Origin: Candidatus Zipacnadia bacterium
Lineage (GTDB): Bacteria > Armatimonadota > Zipacnadia > Zipacnadales > UBA5352
Reading direction: 5' to 3'
NCBI GenBank assembly: GCA_029820945.1
Contig: JALGUJ010000046.1
Coordinates: 1-52,117, forward strand
DNA length: 52,117 nt
Every line of letters starts with the position of its first letter. Positions within the stretch are counted from its first letter, which is position 1. Of the stretch, positions 26,598 to 37,092 are shown piece after piece. The translations under genes were made by a program, and so were the position numbers. The notes below the pieces were generated by a model. The model was not told the origin of the DNA. It did no database searches and saw only the letters and a list, made by a program, of their open reading frames with translations.

Positions 26598-28478
26598 TCA
26601 GCCGACCGCGACCGGCAGCAGCGCCCGCCAGCGCCGGCTCTCGCGGTTGCCCCGCGCGAACCAGGGGATGAGGGTGACGGCATTCACCCGCGCGAGGGTC
26701 GGGGTGCGCCATGGGCGGTAGGCCGGGCCGGCCGCCGCCTCCTCGACTTCTCCCGCCGGAACCTGCAGCACCGGCAGGCCACCGCAGACCTCGATGGGCG
26801 CCGCCTCGCACGGCTCCGACACGGCCTCGTCCGGCACGGCGATGCGCGGCAACGCCAGCCCTCGGGCATCCTGCTCCTCCAGGCAGTAGAGCACCGGCCC
26901 GCGCCCGAAGGCGACCTGGCCAGCATTGCAGGTGATCTCCGGCCGGGACATGATCGCCCCCGGGGGCATGGGTAGGTCGATGACCACCGCGTCGCCCGGC
27001 TGCCAGACGCGGTCAATGACGTGGTACTCGGCCGCCCGGGCGGCGTCGGGCTCTCCTCCGGCGACGCGGACGGTTGCTCCACGGCACCAGCGGGGAATGC
27101 GCATCCGCAGGCGGAAGCGCGCCGGTCGCTCGGGCTCGATGGCGATCTCGACGCGGCCGTCGGCGGGGTAGTCCGTGCGCATGCGCACATTCACGGGCAC
27201 ACCGGAGATCGGCGTTCGGCACTCGGCGTCGGCGTAGAGGTTGACCTGGAGGGCGTCATCCTCGACGGCGAACGCCCACTCGGGAAGCGACGCCAGCATG
27301 CGCCATGCGTTCGGGAAGCAGCAGGAGGTGCGGTGCAGCTCAGGCAGGGGCGTGCGCTCGCCGGGCAGGTCCTGCCTGCCCTCGTCGCCCGGATGCACGA
27401 CGCGCAGGGGGCTGAAGTAGAAGATGGCGAGCTGGTCGGCGCTGAGCGCGCCCAGGAAGGCATTGTAGAGCGCGCGCTCGATGAGGTCGAACCAGCGGCT
27501 CTGGCCCGTGATGGCGTGCATGCGGCGGGCGAACATCATCAGGGCTACCGACGCGCAGGTCTCCGCGACCGAGCCGGCCTGCGGCAGGTGGCAGGGGTTG
27601 CCCGGGATGATCTCGTCGAGGCCAACGCCGCCGTGGATGTAGAGGCGTGTGGCCTCGATCTCCTCGATCAGCGGCACCAGCGGGCGCACCCGGCGTTCCT
27701 CGCCGGTCTCCAGGAACAGCTCGGCCCAGGCGGCGAGCATGTAGAAGGTGCACACGGCGTGGCGGTCGTGCGGGCCGCACTTGAGGTCGCCGACCCGCGC
27801 GGTGACGGTGGCGCGGGAGGCGAGGTCACTCGCGAACTCCAGGTATCGCTCGTCGCCGGTGGCGCGGAAGAGCCGGACCAGGGCCAGCTCGATCTCCGGG
27901 TGCTCGCGCTCGGGCACGGCATCGAAGTAGGGGTGGCCGGAGGCGAAGTGCCGATGCAGGTAGTCGGCCCAGCGGCGCGCGGCATCGAGCAGGGCATCCT
28001 CCCCGGTGGCCCGGTGGTGCGCGACCGCGGCCTCGAACAGGTGCCCGGCCAGGTACAGCTCATAGCGTGCCTCCGGCTCCAACCCCGCGTGCCCGGAGCG
28101 GTTGGTGTGGACGAAGCCCTTGGCACTCTGGGCGGCGAGGATGGTTTCGACCACTCGGTCGATAGCCTCGCGCACATCGTCACGGCCGTAGGCCAGCGCG
28201 TAGCAAGCCGCCTCCAGCCACTTGTAGAGGTCGGTGTCGGCGGCCCCACGGCGGCGGTACTCGCCCTCCCAGCGATGGCCAACCGCGTCCGCCTCGAAGC
28301 CCTGGAAGACCGGGCTGTTGAGGCCGGCCGCGAGGCTGGGCCCGTTGTTCAGGTCCACCCGCCGGCCGAGGAACCCGCCGAGCCTGACTGCGCGCATCGG
28401 TGCCGCTTGCAGGCGGCCATGCTCGGCCGGCCAGTCGGCGGAGAGCGCTGCGCCCGCGTGCAAGGTCATGCCGATCAC
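26598..28478 (-). CDS. GH127-family-like glycoside hydrolase (beta-L-arabinofuranosidase type, DUF1680)
   Basis: 626 residues with an alpha/alpha-barrel core. The zinc-thiolate active site of GH127 (Glu plus three Cys) is matched by ETCASVALMMFARRM and the double Cys in RTSCCFPNAWRM. FLGRRVDLNNGPSLA and WLEAACYALAYGRDD are family-typical in the N-terminal half, and a beta-sandwich follows. No signal peptide is visible, so it is probably cytoplasmic and acts on imported oligosaccharides. Start GTG 28478 overlaps the stop of the metallophosphoesterase gene by 4 bp (GTGA); ATG 28469 is an alternative. L-arabinofuranosides are the best-known substrates, but GH127 relatives vary. Confidence 0.85.
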   Translation of the reverse strand: MIGMTLHAGAALSADWPAEHGRLQAAPMRAVRLGGFLGRRVDLNNGPSLAAGLNSPVFQGFEADAVGHRWEGEYRRRGAADTDLYKWLEAACYALAYGRDDVREAIDRVVETILAAQSAKGFVHTNRSGHAGLEPEARYELYLAGHLFEAAVAHHRATGEDALLDAARRWADYLHRHFASGHPYFDAVPEREHPEIELALVRLFRATGDERYLEFASDLASRATVTARVGDLKCGPHDRHAVCTFYMLAAWAELFLETGEERRVRPLVPLIEEIEATRLYIHGGVGLDEIIPGNPCHLPQAGSVAETCASVALMMFARRMHAITGQSRWFDLIERALYNAFLGALSADQLAIFYFSPLRVVHPGDEGRQDLPGERTPLPELHRTSCCFPNAWRMLASLPEWAFAVEDDALQVNLYADAECRTPISGVPVNVRMRTDYPADGRVEIAIEPERPARFRLRMRIPRWCRGATVRVAGGEPDAARAAEYHVIDRVWQPGDAVVIDLPMPPGAIMSRPEITCNAGQVAFGRGPVLYCLEEQDARGLALPRIAVPDEAVSEPCEAAPIEVCGGLPVLQVPAGEVEEAAAGPAYRPWRTPTLARVNAVTLIPWFARGNRESRRWRALLPVAVG

Positions 28479-29374
28479 GGCCTCATGGTCTCCATGAGCG
28501 ATCTATCCCCGTATGTCTGCTGGATCTCCCACCTGTCGTCGCGCTCGCGGACCTCGGGATGACCCAGCACGAAGAAGCGGTGCGTCGTCCGGTCGATGAA
28601 GACCTGCGCGAACTGGCCATCGTGCATGAATGAGGCGCCGATCTGGTGGTAGACGACGTGGCCGCAGCTCTTCCAGAGGCTCTTATGCTTGTGCCCGGAG
28701 AAGACGCCGACGATCCTCTCGGCGTGAGCCTGGATGGTGCGCTCGAAGAAGTTGCCCGGCGGCCAGAACTTGCGGTTGTCGGTCTCGATCCAGTGCGGAC
28801 AGTCCGCCTGCTGGAAGCCGATGGCCTGGTGGATGAAGACGATGATCGGCAGGTCTGTCGCCGCCAGGTCGCGCGTGAGCCAATCCCGCTGGGCCGCGAA
28901 GACCTCCGCGTATGCCTCGCCAGCGAGCGCTATCCACCCGTCGAGCACGACGATGTGGAAGCCCTTGAGATCGAAGCTGTACCAGCGGGAATCCATCTCC
29001 CAGGTGCTGAGAAGCTGCTCCCAGGTCATCAGCCGGTAGACCTCGATAGGGATGCACTCGTGGTTGCCGATGACGTAGTAGTGAGGGGCGTTCAGGCGAG
29101 AGATGTGCTCGTGGTAGACGCGGGCGTCGGCGAGGACGTCGTGGTCCTGGTGGCCGGCGATGCAGTCCCCGATGCTGATGACGAAGTCGGGCCGGACCGC
29201 CAGGGCGTTGATGCGGTCAATGGTCCGGGGCAGGTTGCGCACATTGCCGGTGTAGGTGTGCGGGTCGCCGATGACGACGAAGTTGATGATGTCATCAGGG
29301 TTCTGGCCCTCGGCGAGGGGGGCAAGCGCAGTCGTCAGGGCAACCGCCACAGAGGTGGGCCATGGACAGGTCAT
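28475..29374 (-). CDS. Secreted calcineurin-like metallophosphoesterase
   Basis: 299 residues with an N-terminal signal (MTCPWPTSVAVALTTALAPLAEG). All five metallophosphoesterase blocks are present: GDPH, ISIGDC, IGNHEC, FIHQAIG and SGHKHK, binding two metal ions. It resembles purple-acid-phosphatase-like or 3',5'-phosphodiesterase-like enzymes. ATG 29374 is preceded by GGGAGGA, and the upstream in-frame sequence is non-coding in character. It is the first gene of a minus-strand pair with the GH127-like enzyme. The substrate is unknown; an extracytoplasmic phosphate ester is likely. Confidence 0.85.
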   Translation of the reverse strand: MTCPWPTSVAVALTTALAPLAEGQNPDDIINFVVIGDPHTYTGNVRNLPRTIDRINALAVRPDFVISIGDCIAGHQDHDVLADARVYHEHISRLNAPHYYVIGNHECIPIEVYRLMTWEQLLSTWEMDSRWYSFDLKGFHIVVLDGWIALAGEAYAEVFAAQRDWLTRDLAATDLPIIVFIHQAIGFQQADCPHWIETDNRKFWPPGNFFERTIQAHAERIVGVFSGHKHKSLWKSCGHVVYHQIGASFMHDGQFAQVFIDRTTHRFFVLGHPEVRERDDRWEIQQTYGDRSLMETMRP

Positions 29375-29587
29375 TGCGCGGTCCTCCCATAGGTTCGGTA
29401 TGGGCCCGCCGCCGGCGCCGGGCTGCTGCGGCTCGTCGCTCGCACGATTACCTGGCGCATCTGGCTGCAGTTCGCCTCCTGTGGCGCGGCGGCCTTCGCC
29501 GGAGCTGGTGCAGGATTGGCCGCCTGTGGGCGCGAAGTGGCGCGGTGTGGGGTGCGAAGACATCGACATCGGTCAGGGGGACCGGCC

Positions 29588-32500
29588 ATGACGAAGGCAC
29601 TTGTGGTGATCGCGATCATGACGACGGCCGCGCTGGCGGGAGCACAGCAGGGCGCCGGAGCGTACGAGGCGCTGCCCTACGGCGACCTGGAGTACATGCA
29701 GCCCACGGGCGTGCAGGGCGAGGCGGCCTGGGGCGTCTGGCTCCGCGCCGGCGAGCCGACGGGCGCAGAGGGCTGGACGGTCGAGCGAACGGATCCGGCG
29801 AGCGGCGAGGTGTGTGTGAGGGGCAGCGTGCCTGAGAGCGAGTTCGTGATGGGAGGCGAGGGCTCGGGCAGCCCCATCACCGGCTCGGTGAAGCTGCGCG
29901 CAGACGAGGACGGCGCGCAGGCCACCGTGCGGCTCACGTGGTACAGCTACTTCAACCGCGTGAGCGAGACGCAGACGGTGGAGGTCGGCCCTGACTGGCA
30001 GGCCGTCGAGCTGAGCACCGCGCCGGACCGGGCGGGGCCGTTCGAGCTGGCGGTCGCGCCAGCGGGCGAGGCGGCCGTGTACGCCGATGACTTCTCGATT
30101 CGCTGCTCCGCCCCGCCGCCGAACGAGCAGATCGAGGACCGGACTCCGGTTGCGCACCAGCCGATCGAGCTCGACCCGCTGCAGAGCTTCGAGGGCGACG
30201 CGCAGGACCAGTCGGGCAGCGTTGAGCTGACGCTGAGCATGCCCGAGGGCGCGGAGCCGGTGCTCCCGTATGCGTGGGGCGGGGTGCCCTTCCCGAAGGG
30301 CGAGCTGTACCGCCGCGAGCACGCGCGGGTGACAGACGCGGACGGCAACCCGCTGGAGGCGCAGCTCGACGTGCTCTCGCGCTGGCACGGCGACGGGTCG
30401 ATCCTGGCGCTGCTGGTGACCGTGCCGGCGGACGCGCCGGGGAACCTGCGCCTGGCCGACGGGCCCGGTGTCGAGGCCGCTGTGGCGGAGCCGGTTGCGG
30501 AGGCATCGGGCTTCGCGGACGTGTATGCGCCGATCGTGGTCAGTCTCGACGGCGCGGAGCACCGGGCCGGGGAAGACGCTGAGTGGGTCGTCTCTGAGCG
30601 CGAGGGGCCGCTCGTGCGCGTGATGGCCCGTCGGACGGCGGTAGGGCCGTTGATCGTCGAGCAGCGGATTACGACCTTCGCGGACTCCTCGCGCGCCCTG
30701 GTCTCCACCACATTCATCAACGAGGGCGAGCGGGCGGCGCTCAGCGCCGTGGGGCTGCGCATGAGGCGGGAAGGCGCGGCGCCGGTGCTGGTGATGACCG
30801 ACGACGGCGCGACGCCGGCGCGCGCCGGAGAGGTGCTCTCCTGGGGTATAGGCCCGCAGCGCTCGCATCCGCCGGTCTACGGCGTGGCCTCGGACGCGGC
30901 GATGACCGGCGCGGTGGCGGTGCCCTCCGGCGGTACCGGGATCGGCGTGGCGGTGCGGGACTTCGCCGAGAACCGCCCCAGCGGTTTCACCGTGACGCAG
31001 GATGCACTAACCACCTGGGCGTGGCCGCCGGAGGCCGGGGGCTTCGTGATGAGCCAGGGGATGGCGCGGACCATGGACGTGGTGGTCGATCTCGACGCCA
31101 AGGGACCGCCGGCTCCATTCCGTACCGCGGACCTGCCGCTGCTGACCGCGAGCGCCGAGTGGATCTGCGACAGCGGGGTCTTCAACTTCCTGATGCCGCC
31201 CGACCCGGAGACATTCCCGATCTTCGAGGAGACGCTGGGCAGCTTCGAGACGCTGGGCCGGTTCTCGTGGGAGCGGAAGGAGAGCGCGGACCTCTACGGC
31301 TGGTTCAACTGGGGCGATGCGCCCGGCGACGGCGGCTGGTCGAACCTGGAGACCATGGCGGACCACGAGCTGTTCCTGCACTTCTTCCGCACGCTCTCGC
31401 GCGAGCACTTCGACGTGGCGCGGCTGGCGGCGGAGCACTACCGGGACGTGGACATCGACCACCGCTTCGGTTACTGCCACACACACTGCAACAACCACAC
31501 CTCGACGGGCGAGGGCTGGTCGCACTCGTGGATTCAGGGGATCCGCGACCTGTACCTGCTCACCGGCGACACGCGCTCGCTTGCCGTGCTGCGCGAGGTG
31601 GGTGAGCGGCTGCTGACCAAGGAGCCCGGGTTCACCACCGGCCGCGACTGGACGCGGCCCATCGACAACCTGGTGGACATCTACCAGGTCACCGGCGACG
31701 AGCGCTATCTGGACGCCGTGATGGAGCACATCCGCGTGCTGGGTGAGCGCCAGGAGCCCGAGACGGGCGTGTGCGGCGCCGAGAAGGGCTCGTGGTACGA
31801 GAACCGCTACCAGGCGGGCAGCGCCTTCACCTGGTACGGCTGCCTGGCGATGGCCAAGCTGCACCAGAACGTGGGCGGGGATGAGCTGCGCGAGATCCTC
31901 CTGCGCGAGCTGGACCTGTCGCTGGACGTGGAGACCAAGGGCAAGGCGGCCTATAACTACTACCCCGATGAGGAGATCTCCGAGGACAAGCGCGCGGAGG
32001 AGATCGGTCATTACACCCTCGGGCGTGGCTCGGTGCTGTTCCCGGCCATGGGCTACGCGTACGAGCTGACGGGCGACGAGCAGTACCTGCGCCTGGGGAT
32101 GGACGTGCTGGCCTACTGCCTGCTGAACCAGCGCAGTGGATCGGACAACTCCGCAACCTCGTTCATCACCGCCTTTCTGCGCGACGCCAAGGCCGCGGGC
32201 TACGGTCCGCAAGAGGAGCGCGAGGCCTTCGAGCGAGCGCGCGAGTTCTCCTGGGCCCAGTACCCGCGGGAGCTGACCAACGGCGGCTTCGAGGACGGCT
32301 TCAGGCACTGGAGCGTCAAGAAGGTCCCCGGCCAGGACTTCTACGAGGACCCGATCGTCCATGTGGGCTACTACTGGGATGACGAGGCCGTGGAGGGCGC
32401 CCACTCGTTGCGCATCCACTCGGACAATCGGCTGCGGCACATCTCCGTGACCGGCGAGACCGCCCTGCCGGCCGGGCGCCGCTGGAGGCTGACCGGCTGG

Positions 32501-33215
32501 CTGCGCGGGGATGAGACCATGAACCCGAGCATGTACTACTCGGTGCGCAGCTACGACGATGACGCGCGTGGCAGCGGCGGGCTAGCGGTACGCGGCGGAG
32601 TTCATGACCCTCTCGCGCATGGTGATGACCATCAGCCTCATCAACCGCAAGGGCACCGGCGACGTGTGGTTCGACGGCTTCGAGCTGGAGGACCTCGGCG
32701 AGGTGGGCAAGCTGCTGACCGAGAACGGCGTCGGGCACGAGGGCCGCGAGCCCAGCGAGGCGATAGTCATCCGCACCGGCGGCACCTACCTGCCCGATGC
32801 GCCCATGAACGGTGACGTCGAGATGGAGGGCCCGATCCCCTTCACCGCAGGTTCGCTGACCGACGGTGATGACCGCTATGACTACCATCGCCACCCGTGC
32901 AGCTATGCGTACTGGGGGGATCGCGACACGGGCGAGGTGCTCTTCGACCTGACGGACACCTACCGGATCGAGCGGATCGCCATCAAGGTCAACAACGACC
33001 CGTCGCGGCGCGCGCACGGCACGGCCAAGATCGAGCTGCTACCCGCCGAGGGGGAGGAGCCGATCGCGGTGATCGACGAGACCGTGGACGGCTGGAACAC
33101 CTTCGAGGAGCTGGACCTGGAGGCGCAGAGGCTGCGGCTGCGCCTGCACCTCATGGAGGGCCGCACGTATCTGACCATCGCCGAGGTGCAGATCTGGGGC
33201 GGCGAGGTCGAGTAG
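29588..33215 (+). CDS. YetA/PcRGLX-type exo-lyase (rhamnogalacturonan lyase-like), broken by a frameshift near 32585
   Basis: The protein has a signal peptide (MTKALVVIAIMTTAALAGA), then a jelly-roll-like region. A RIFT-barrel-like domain follows (PYAWGGVPFPKGELYRREHARVTD), then a catalytic/alpha-alpha toroid region (WFNWGDAPGDGGWSNLE, YCHTHCNNHTSTGEGWSHSW) from about residue 515. After a LTNGGFEDGFRHW carbohydrate-binding-like domain, the frame moves by one base near 32585 and continues as RYAAEFMTLSRM..., ending with an F5/8-type-C-like domain at 33215. One base removed at about 32583-32588 gives a single 1,208-residue protein. As it stands, the first frame ends at 32815 in out-of-frame sequence. 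The lyase assignment is by motif resemblance. Confidence 0.7.
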
Positions 33216-33235
33216 GCGGGCGAAGGGACGGCGAG

Positions 33236-34225
33236 ATGGCGAGCGACGAACCGCGTCCACGGGTCTCCGTGGTGGTGCTCAGCTACAACACGCGCGAGGT
33301 GCTGCTGCGCTGCCTGGAGGTTCTGGGCGCGGGCGACCCACCGGAGGACATGCAGATCATCGTGGTGGACAACGCCTCGACCGACGGCTCGGCGGAGGCC
33401 GTCGGCGAGCGCTTCCCCGACGTCGAGCTGGTGGTCAGCGAGACGAACCGGCTGTATGCGGGCGGGATGAACCTCGGCGCCTCGCGCGCCCGCGGCGAGC
33501 ACGTGCTGCTGCTCAACGCCGACACCGAGGTCGGGCCGGACCAGGTTCGCGAGCTGGCCGACTATCTCGACGGGCATCCCCGGGTCGGCGCGGTCGGGCC
33601 GGCCCAGGTGAACGCGGCGGGCAGGCCCGAGCGCCCGCGCGTGGACGAGCTGTCCGTCGGGAACCTGGTGCTCTCGATGCTCGGCATCCAGTCGTTCGTG
33701 GGGCGGCACGTGAAGGTGGCCGCAACCGGGGCGGTGGCGCACCTGTCCGGGTCGGCGATCATGCTGCGCCGGGAGATCGGCGAGCGCCTCGGCTACTTCG
33801 ACGAGGGCTTCCGGTTCTACTGGGAGGACACCGACCTGTCGCGGCGCATCCGGGACCTGGGCTATGAGCTGCACATCGTGAGCGAGGTGCAGATACTGCA
33901 CCGCCACGCCGCGTCATCGAGGCAGGTGGATCGCGGGAGGCGGCGCGTGTGGGCGGCGCAGGGCTTCGCGCGTTACGCGCACAAGCACTGCCCGGGAGCC
34001 GAAGCGGCGCTCATGTTCGCGCTGCGGCTGGTCTTCTGCCTTGTTGCAGGGCTTGTCGCCGCGGTCTTCACGGTGCTGACGCTGGGCCAGGTCGGGCCGA
34101 TTCGGGAGCATGCGGGAGCGACGTTCGCCGTCGCCGGAGTGATGTGGTCGGAGGGGCTGCTGGGCCGCGGCGCGCCGTCGGCGGCCGCACACTCGGAGGA
34201 TACGGAGGGCGCTCATGCCGACTGA
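33236..34225 (+). CDS. GT2-family glycosyltransferase (WbbL/rhamnosyltransferase-like)
   Basis: 329 residues. The GT-A nucleotide-sugar domain begins VSVVVLSYNTREVLLRCL and includes IIVVDNASTDGS, the LLLNADTEV metal-binding segment and FYWEDTDLSRRIRDLGY, the acceptor-side ED motif. This order is typical of COG1216 rhamnosyl- and related transferases. A C-terminal hydrophobic stretch (LVFCLVAGLVAAVFTVL) probably anchors it to the membrane. It lies in a run of secreted polymer-active genes and overlaps the next gene by 11 bp, so it may add a sugar to a surface glycan. Donor and acceptor are unknown. Confidence 0.88.
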   Translation: MASDEPRPRVSVVVLSYNTREVLLRCLEVLGAGDPPEDMQIIVVDNASTDGSAEAVGERFPDVELVVSETNRLYAGGMNLGASRARGEHVLLLNADTEVGPDQVRELADYLDGHPRVGAVGPAQVNAAGRPERPRVDELSVGNLVLSMLGIQSFVGRHVKVAATGAVAHLSGSAIMLRREIGERLGYFDEGFRFYWEDTDLSRRIRDLGYELHIVSEVQILHRHAASSRQVDRGRRRVWAAQGFARYAHKHCPGAEAALMFALRLVFCLVAGLVAAVFTVLTLGQVGPIREHAGATFAVAGVMWSEGLLGRGAPSAAAHSEDTEGAHAD

Positions 34226-36161
34226 GCCGCTGCGACGCAGGGATGCATTCTTCGGGCTGCATTTCGACCTGCACGCGAACGAGAGGGATGAGGCGCTCGG
34301 CGCCGAGACGAGCGCCGGGAACATCCGCGAGCTGATCGAGCGCGTGCGCCCCGACTGGGTGCAGTGGGACTGCAAGGGCCATCCGGGCTACGCCTGCTAC
34401 CCGACCGAGGTCGGCTGGCCGTCGCCGGGCATCGCCGCGGACATGCTGGCGGTGCTGCGCGAGGTCACGCGCGAGATGGGCGTGGCGCTGCTGGTGCACT
34501 ACTCGGGCGTCATCGACGAGAAGGCCATCGAGGAGCACCCGGAGTGGGCGGCGCGCACGGCGGAGGGCGAGCCGCACGGGCGCGCGACCAGCACCTTCGG
34601 CGACTACGTCGATGAGCTGCTGATCCCGCAGCTTCGCGAGGTCATCGAGCGCTACGACATCGACGGGGTGTGGGTGGATGGCGACTGCTGGGGCGCGGTG
34701 CCGGACTGGTCGGCGCGTGCGGTCACGGCCTGGCGCGACCGGACCGGCGCTGATCCGCCGCACGGCCCCGAGGACGCTGACTGGCAGGCATGGAAGGACT
34801 TCCACCGCGAGCAGTTCCTGCGCTACCTGAAGCACTGGGTGGACGCGCTGCACGAGACGAAGCCGACGCTGGACATCACCAGCAACTGGATGTACTCGAC
34901 CTATGCGCCGGTGGAGCCGGAGATCGACCTGGACTACCTCTCCGGCGACTTCTCGCCGGAGGCGTCGTGCGACCGCGCGCGGCTGGAGGCGCGCTACCTC
35001 GCGGGCACCGAAGTTCCGTGGGACCTGATGGCCTGGGGCTTCAACCGGCGGCCGCCGGCGGTCTCCGCGCGGCAGCACAAGCCCGCCGTCCAGCTCATGC
35101 AGGAGGCCGGTGTGGTGCTGATGCAGGGCGGGGCCTTTCAGTTTTACTACCAGCCGACGCGGGCGGGGCACGTGCCGAAGCAGTTCATCGAGACGGCGGC
35201 GGAGGTGGCGGACTTCTGCCGCGCCCGCCAGTCGATCTGCCAGGACAGCGAGACCGTCCCCCAGGTGGTACTGCTGCTGCCCGCGGAGGACCTGATGCGG
35301 CGCTCGGAGCGCGTGCTGCACACGGGCGGGGTGCGAGAGCAGGTCGAGGGCGCGCTGCACGCGCTGCTCGACCTGCACTACTCCGTGGACGTGCTGGCCG
35401 AGTGGAACCTGCAGCAGCGGCTGGGCGAGTATCCGCTGGTGGTCGTCCCGGACGCGGAGGTGCTGGCGGAAGGCTTCCGCGAAGCGCTGGTGGAGTACGC
35501 GCGAGCGGGCGGGAGCCTGCTGCTGGTGGGGCCCGGCGCGGCGCGCATGTTCGAGCCCGAGCTTGGCGTGCGGCTGGACGGGTCGCCCCGGGAGGACACC
35601 GCGTACTTGAGCTCGCCGGTGGGGATGGGTGCGGTGGAGGGGCTGTGGCAGGCGGTGACGCCGGTGCAGGCCGAGCAGGTCGCGCTGCGCTACGAGACCT
35701 ATCGCCCGCGTCACGGCGTGCCCGCAGCGACGGTCGCGGCGCTGGGCGAGGGCCTGATCGGCGCGGTCTACGGGCCGGTCGGGGCCGGCTACCTGCGGAC
35801 GCATCACCCGGCGGTCCGGACGCTGATCGGCGAGCTGGCGCGGCGGCTCTTCGCGGAGCCCGCGGTCGAGCTGGACGCGGCGCCGGACGTGGACGTTGCG
35901 CTGCGCCGCGCGCCGGACGGCCGGCTCTGCGTGCACCTGCTGAACCTGGCGGGCGCGCAGCGCGCGGCGGGCTTTCTGGCAGTCGAGCACGTCCCGGAGG
36001 CCGGCCCGATTCGGGTAACGCTGCGCATGGGCGACGAACCCTCGTCAGTGACCTGGGAGCCGGATGGCGATGAGCTGGACTGGTCGTGGGCCAACGGTGT
36101 GCTGACGGCAACCGTCCCGCGCCTGCATATCCACGGCGCGGTCGTGCTGACACCTACGTAA
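34215..36161 (+). CDS. Glycoside-hydrolase-like TIM-barrel protein (GHL6/GH29-like with GH42-type trimerisation-like domain)
   Basis: 648 residues, no signal peptide. The N-terminal barrel reads FFGLHFDLHANERDEAL, WVQWDCKGHPGY, VALLVHYSGV and IDGVWVDGDCWG, the last with the Asp expected at strand 4 in GH29-like enzymes. A second domain (about residues 370-530) resembles the flavodoxin-like trimerisation domain of GH42 enzymes (VVVPDAEVLAEGFREALVEYARAGGSLLLVGPG). A small beta domain ends it. It begins inside the GT2 gene. It probably cleaves fucosides, galactosides or a related sugar in the cytoplasm, but the family call is tentative. Confidence 0.65.
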   Translation: MPTEPLRRRDAFFGLHFDLHANERDEALGAETSAGNIRELIERVRPDWVQWDCKGHPGYACYPTEVGWPSPGIAADMLAVLREVTREMGVALLVHYSGVIDEKAIEEHPEWAARTAEGEPHGRATSTFGDYVDELLIPQLREVIERYDIDGVWVDGDCWGAVPDWSARAVTAWRDRTGADPPHGPEDADWQAWKDFHREQFLRYLKHWVDALHETKPTLDITSNWMYSTYAPVEPEIDLDYLSGDFSPEASCDRARLEARYLAGTEVPWDLMAWGFNRRPPAVSARQHKPAVQLMQEAGVVLMQGGAFQFYYQPTRAGHVPKQFIETAAEVADFCRARQSICQDSETVPQVVLLLPAEDLMRRSERVLHTGGVREQVEGALHALLDLHYSVDVLAEWNLQQRLGEYPLVVVPDAEVLAEGFREALVEYARAGGSLLLVGPGAARMFEPELGVRLDGSPREDTAYLSSPVGMGAVEGLWQAVTPVQAEQVALRYETYRPRHGVPAATVAALGEGLIGAVYGPVGAGYLRTHHPAVRTLIGELARRLFAEPAVELDAAPDVDVALRRAPDGRLCVHLLNLAGAQRAAGFLAVEHVPEAGPIRVTLRMGDEPSSVTWEPDGDELDWSWANGVLTATVPRLHIHGAVVLTPT

Positions 36162-36205
36162 GTCTGCATCCGTGGCCGACCATGCCGTTGGACGAGGGAG
36201 TGCCG

Positions 36206-37086
36206 ATGGCGAGACTGGTGATGCTCATGGTCATGCCGGCCACGATGCTTCTGCTGCAGGTCGCGGGGGCACAGGAGCAGACCGGGCTGGAGGCCACCTG
36301 GGAGCTGGCGACACCCGAGGCGCAGTTCCCTCCGCGCGACACCGCCGAGCCGGTGGTGTTCGACGGGAGGATGTGGCTGAGCAACGGCTACTACCACGGC
36401 AACGTGCACTACCCCGACCTGTGGATGACCGAGGATGGGGAGACGTGGGAGCGGCTCCTGGGGAGGACGCCTTTCGGCAAACGCGGGTACGGCGAGACGC
36501 TGAGAGCATCCAGATTCCTGTGGATGACACACGGACGCCCGCGTCCGCACGTCGTTGGTCTGCAGGCGTTCGCGCCGCAACGGGGTTGGTCTCACCCCCC
36601 GGTCCCTCGCGCCCAGGAGCGGGATGCGCAGGCACGGGACGTCGCCGCTCGGTGCGCGCATCCACACGAATCTGGATGCTGCCCGAGACGCTCGTGCATG
36701 ATGGCAGCATCCGGCAGCTCGGGAGCGGCGCGGACGTGTGGGCGAGCGCCGACGGTGTGCAGTGGGAGCGCGTGATCGAGGCCGCGCCCTACGGAGCGCG
36801 AGGCAACACGGCCGTCTGCCCCTACGCCGGGAGGCTCTGGGTGATGGGCGGACGCTTCGCCAGGGCCAACGACCCGCCGGAGCAGGGCTATGAGGACCGG
36901 ACGAGTCTCAACGACGTCTGGTGCTCGGAGGACGGCATCGCCTGGCACGAGCTGCCCACACCCGAGGAGTTCAAGCCGCGCCATGAGCCGACGGTCTACG
37001 TGTACGACGACAGCCTGTGGATCGTGGCCGGCAACTCCCGGCCGGTGCTCAACGACGTCTGGCGGGTCACGATCCGCGAGGAGTGA
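36206..37086 (+). pseudogene. Kelch/propeller-like secreted protein, disrupted by element copy 3
   Basis: The 5' part (ATG 36206 to 36501) encodes a signal peptide (VMLMVMPATMLLLQVAGAQ) and LWMTEDGETWERLLGRTPFGKRGYGETL. Then 182 bp of mobile repeat and a duplicated 9 bp intervene. The 3' part continues LVHDGSIRQLGSGADVWASADGVQWERV and DVWCSEDGIAWHELP to the stop at 37086. The parts are in different frames; deleting 191 bp (element plus one CGAGACGCT) restores one 229-residue frame. The repeated W.S.DG..W motifs suggest a Kelch/BNR propeller. The insertion should inactivate the gene. Confidence 0.85.
36502..36683. mobile_element. MITE-like element, copy 3 (182 bp, inverted relative to copies 1 and 2)
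   Basis: The reverse complement matches copy 1 with about eight differences. Perfect 9-bp target duplications CGAGACGCT flank it (36493-36501 and 36684-36692). Ends begin GAGAGCATCC (left) and, on the other strand, GGCAGCATCC (right). It lies inside a coding sequence, and precise removal restores that frame, so these boundaries are the most certain of the three copies. Confidence 0.92.
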
Positions 37087-37092
37087 TTGCCC

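Noticed and set aside
32590-32815. The C-terminal tail of the lyase-like gene as read in its first frame
   Set aside because: It is Arg/His/Gly-rich out-of-frame sequence; the coherent domain continues one base later in another frame to 33215.
36172-37086. A continuous 304-codon frame running through element copy 3
   Set aside because: Its first part is in the wrong frame for the signal-peptide gene at 36206 and reads through the repeat. The 191-bp excision test explains the locus better.
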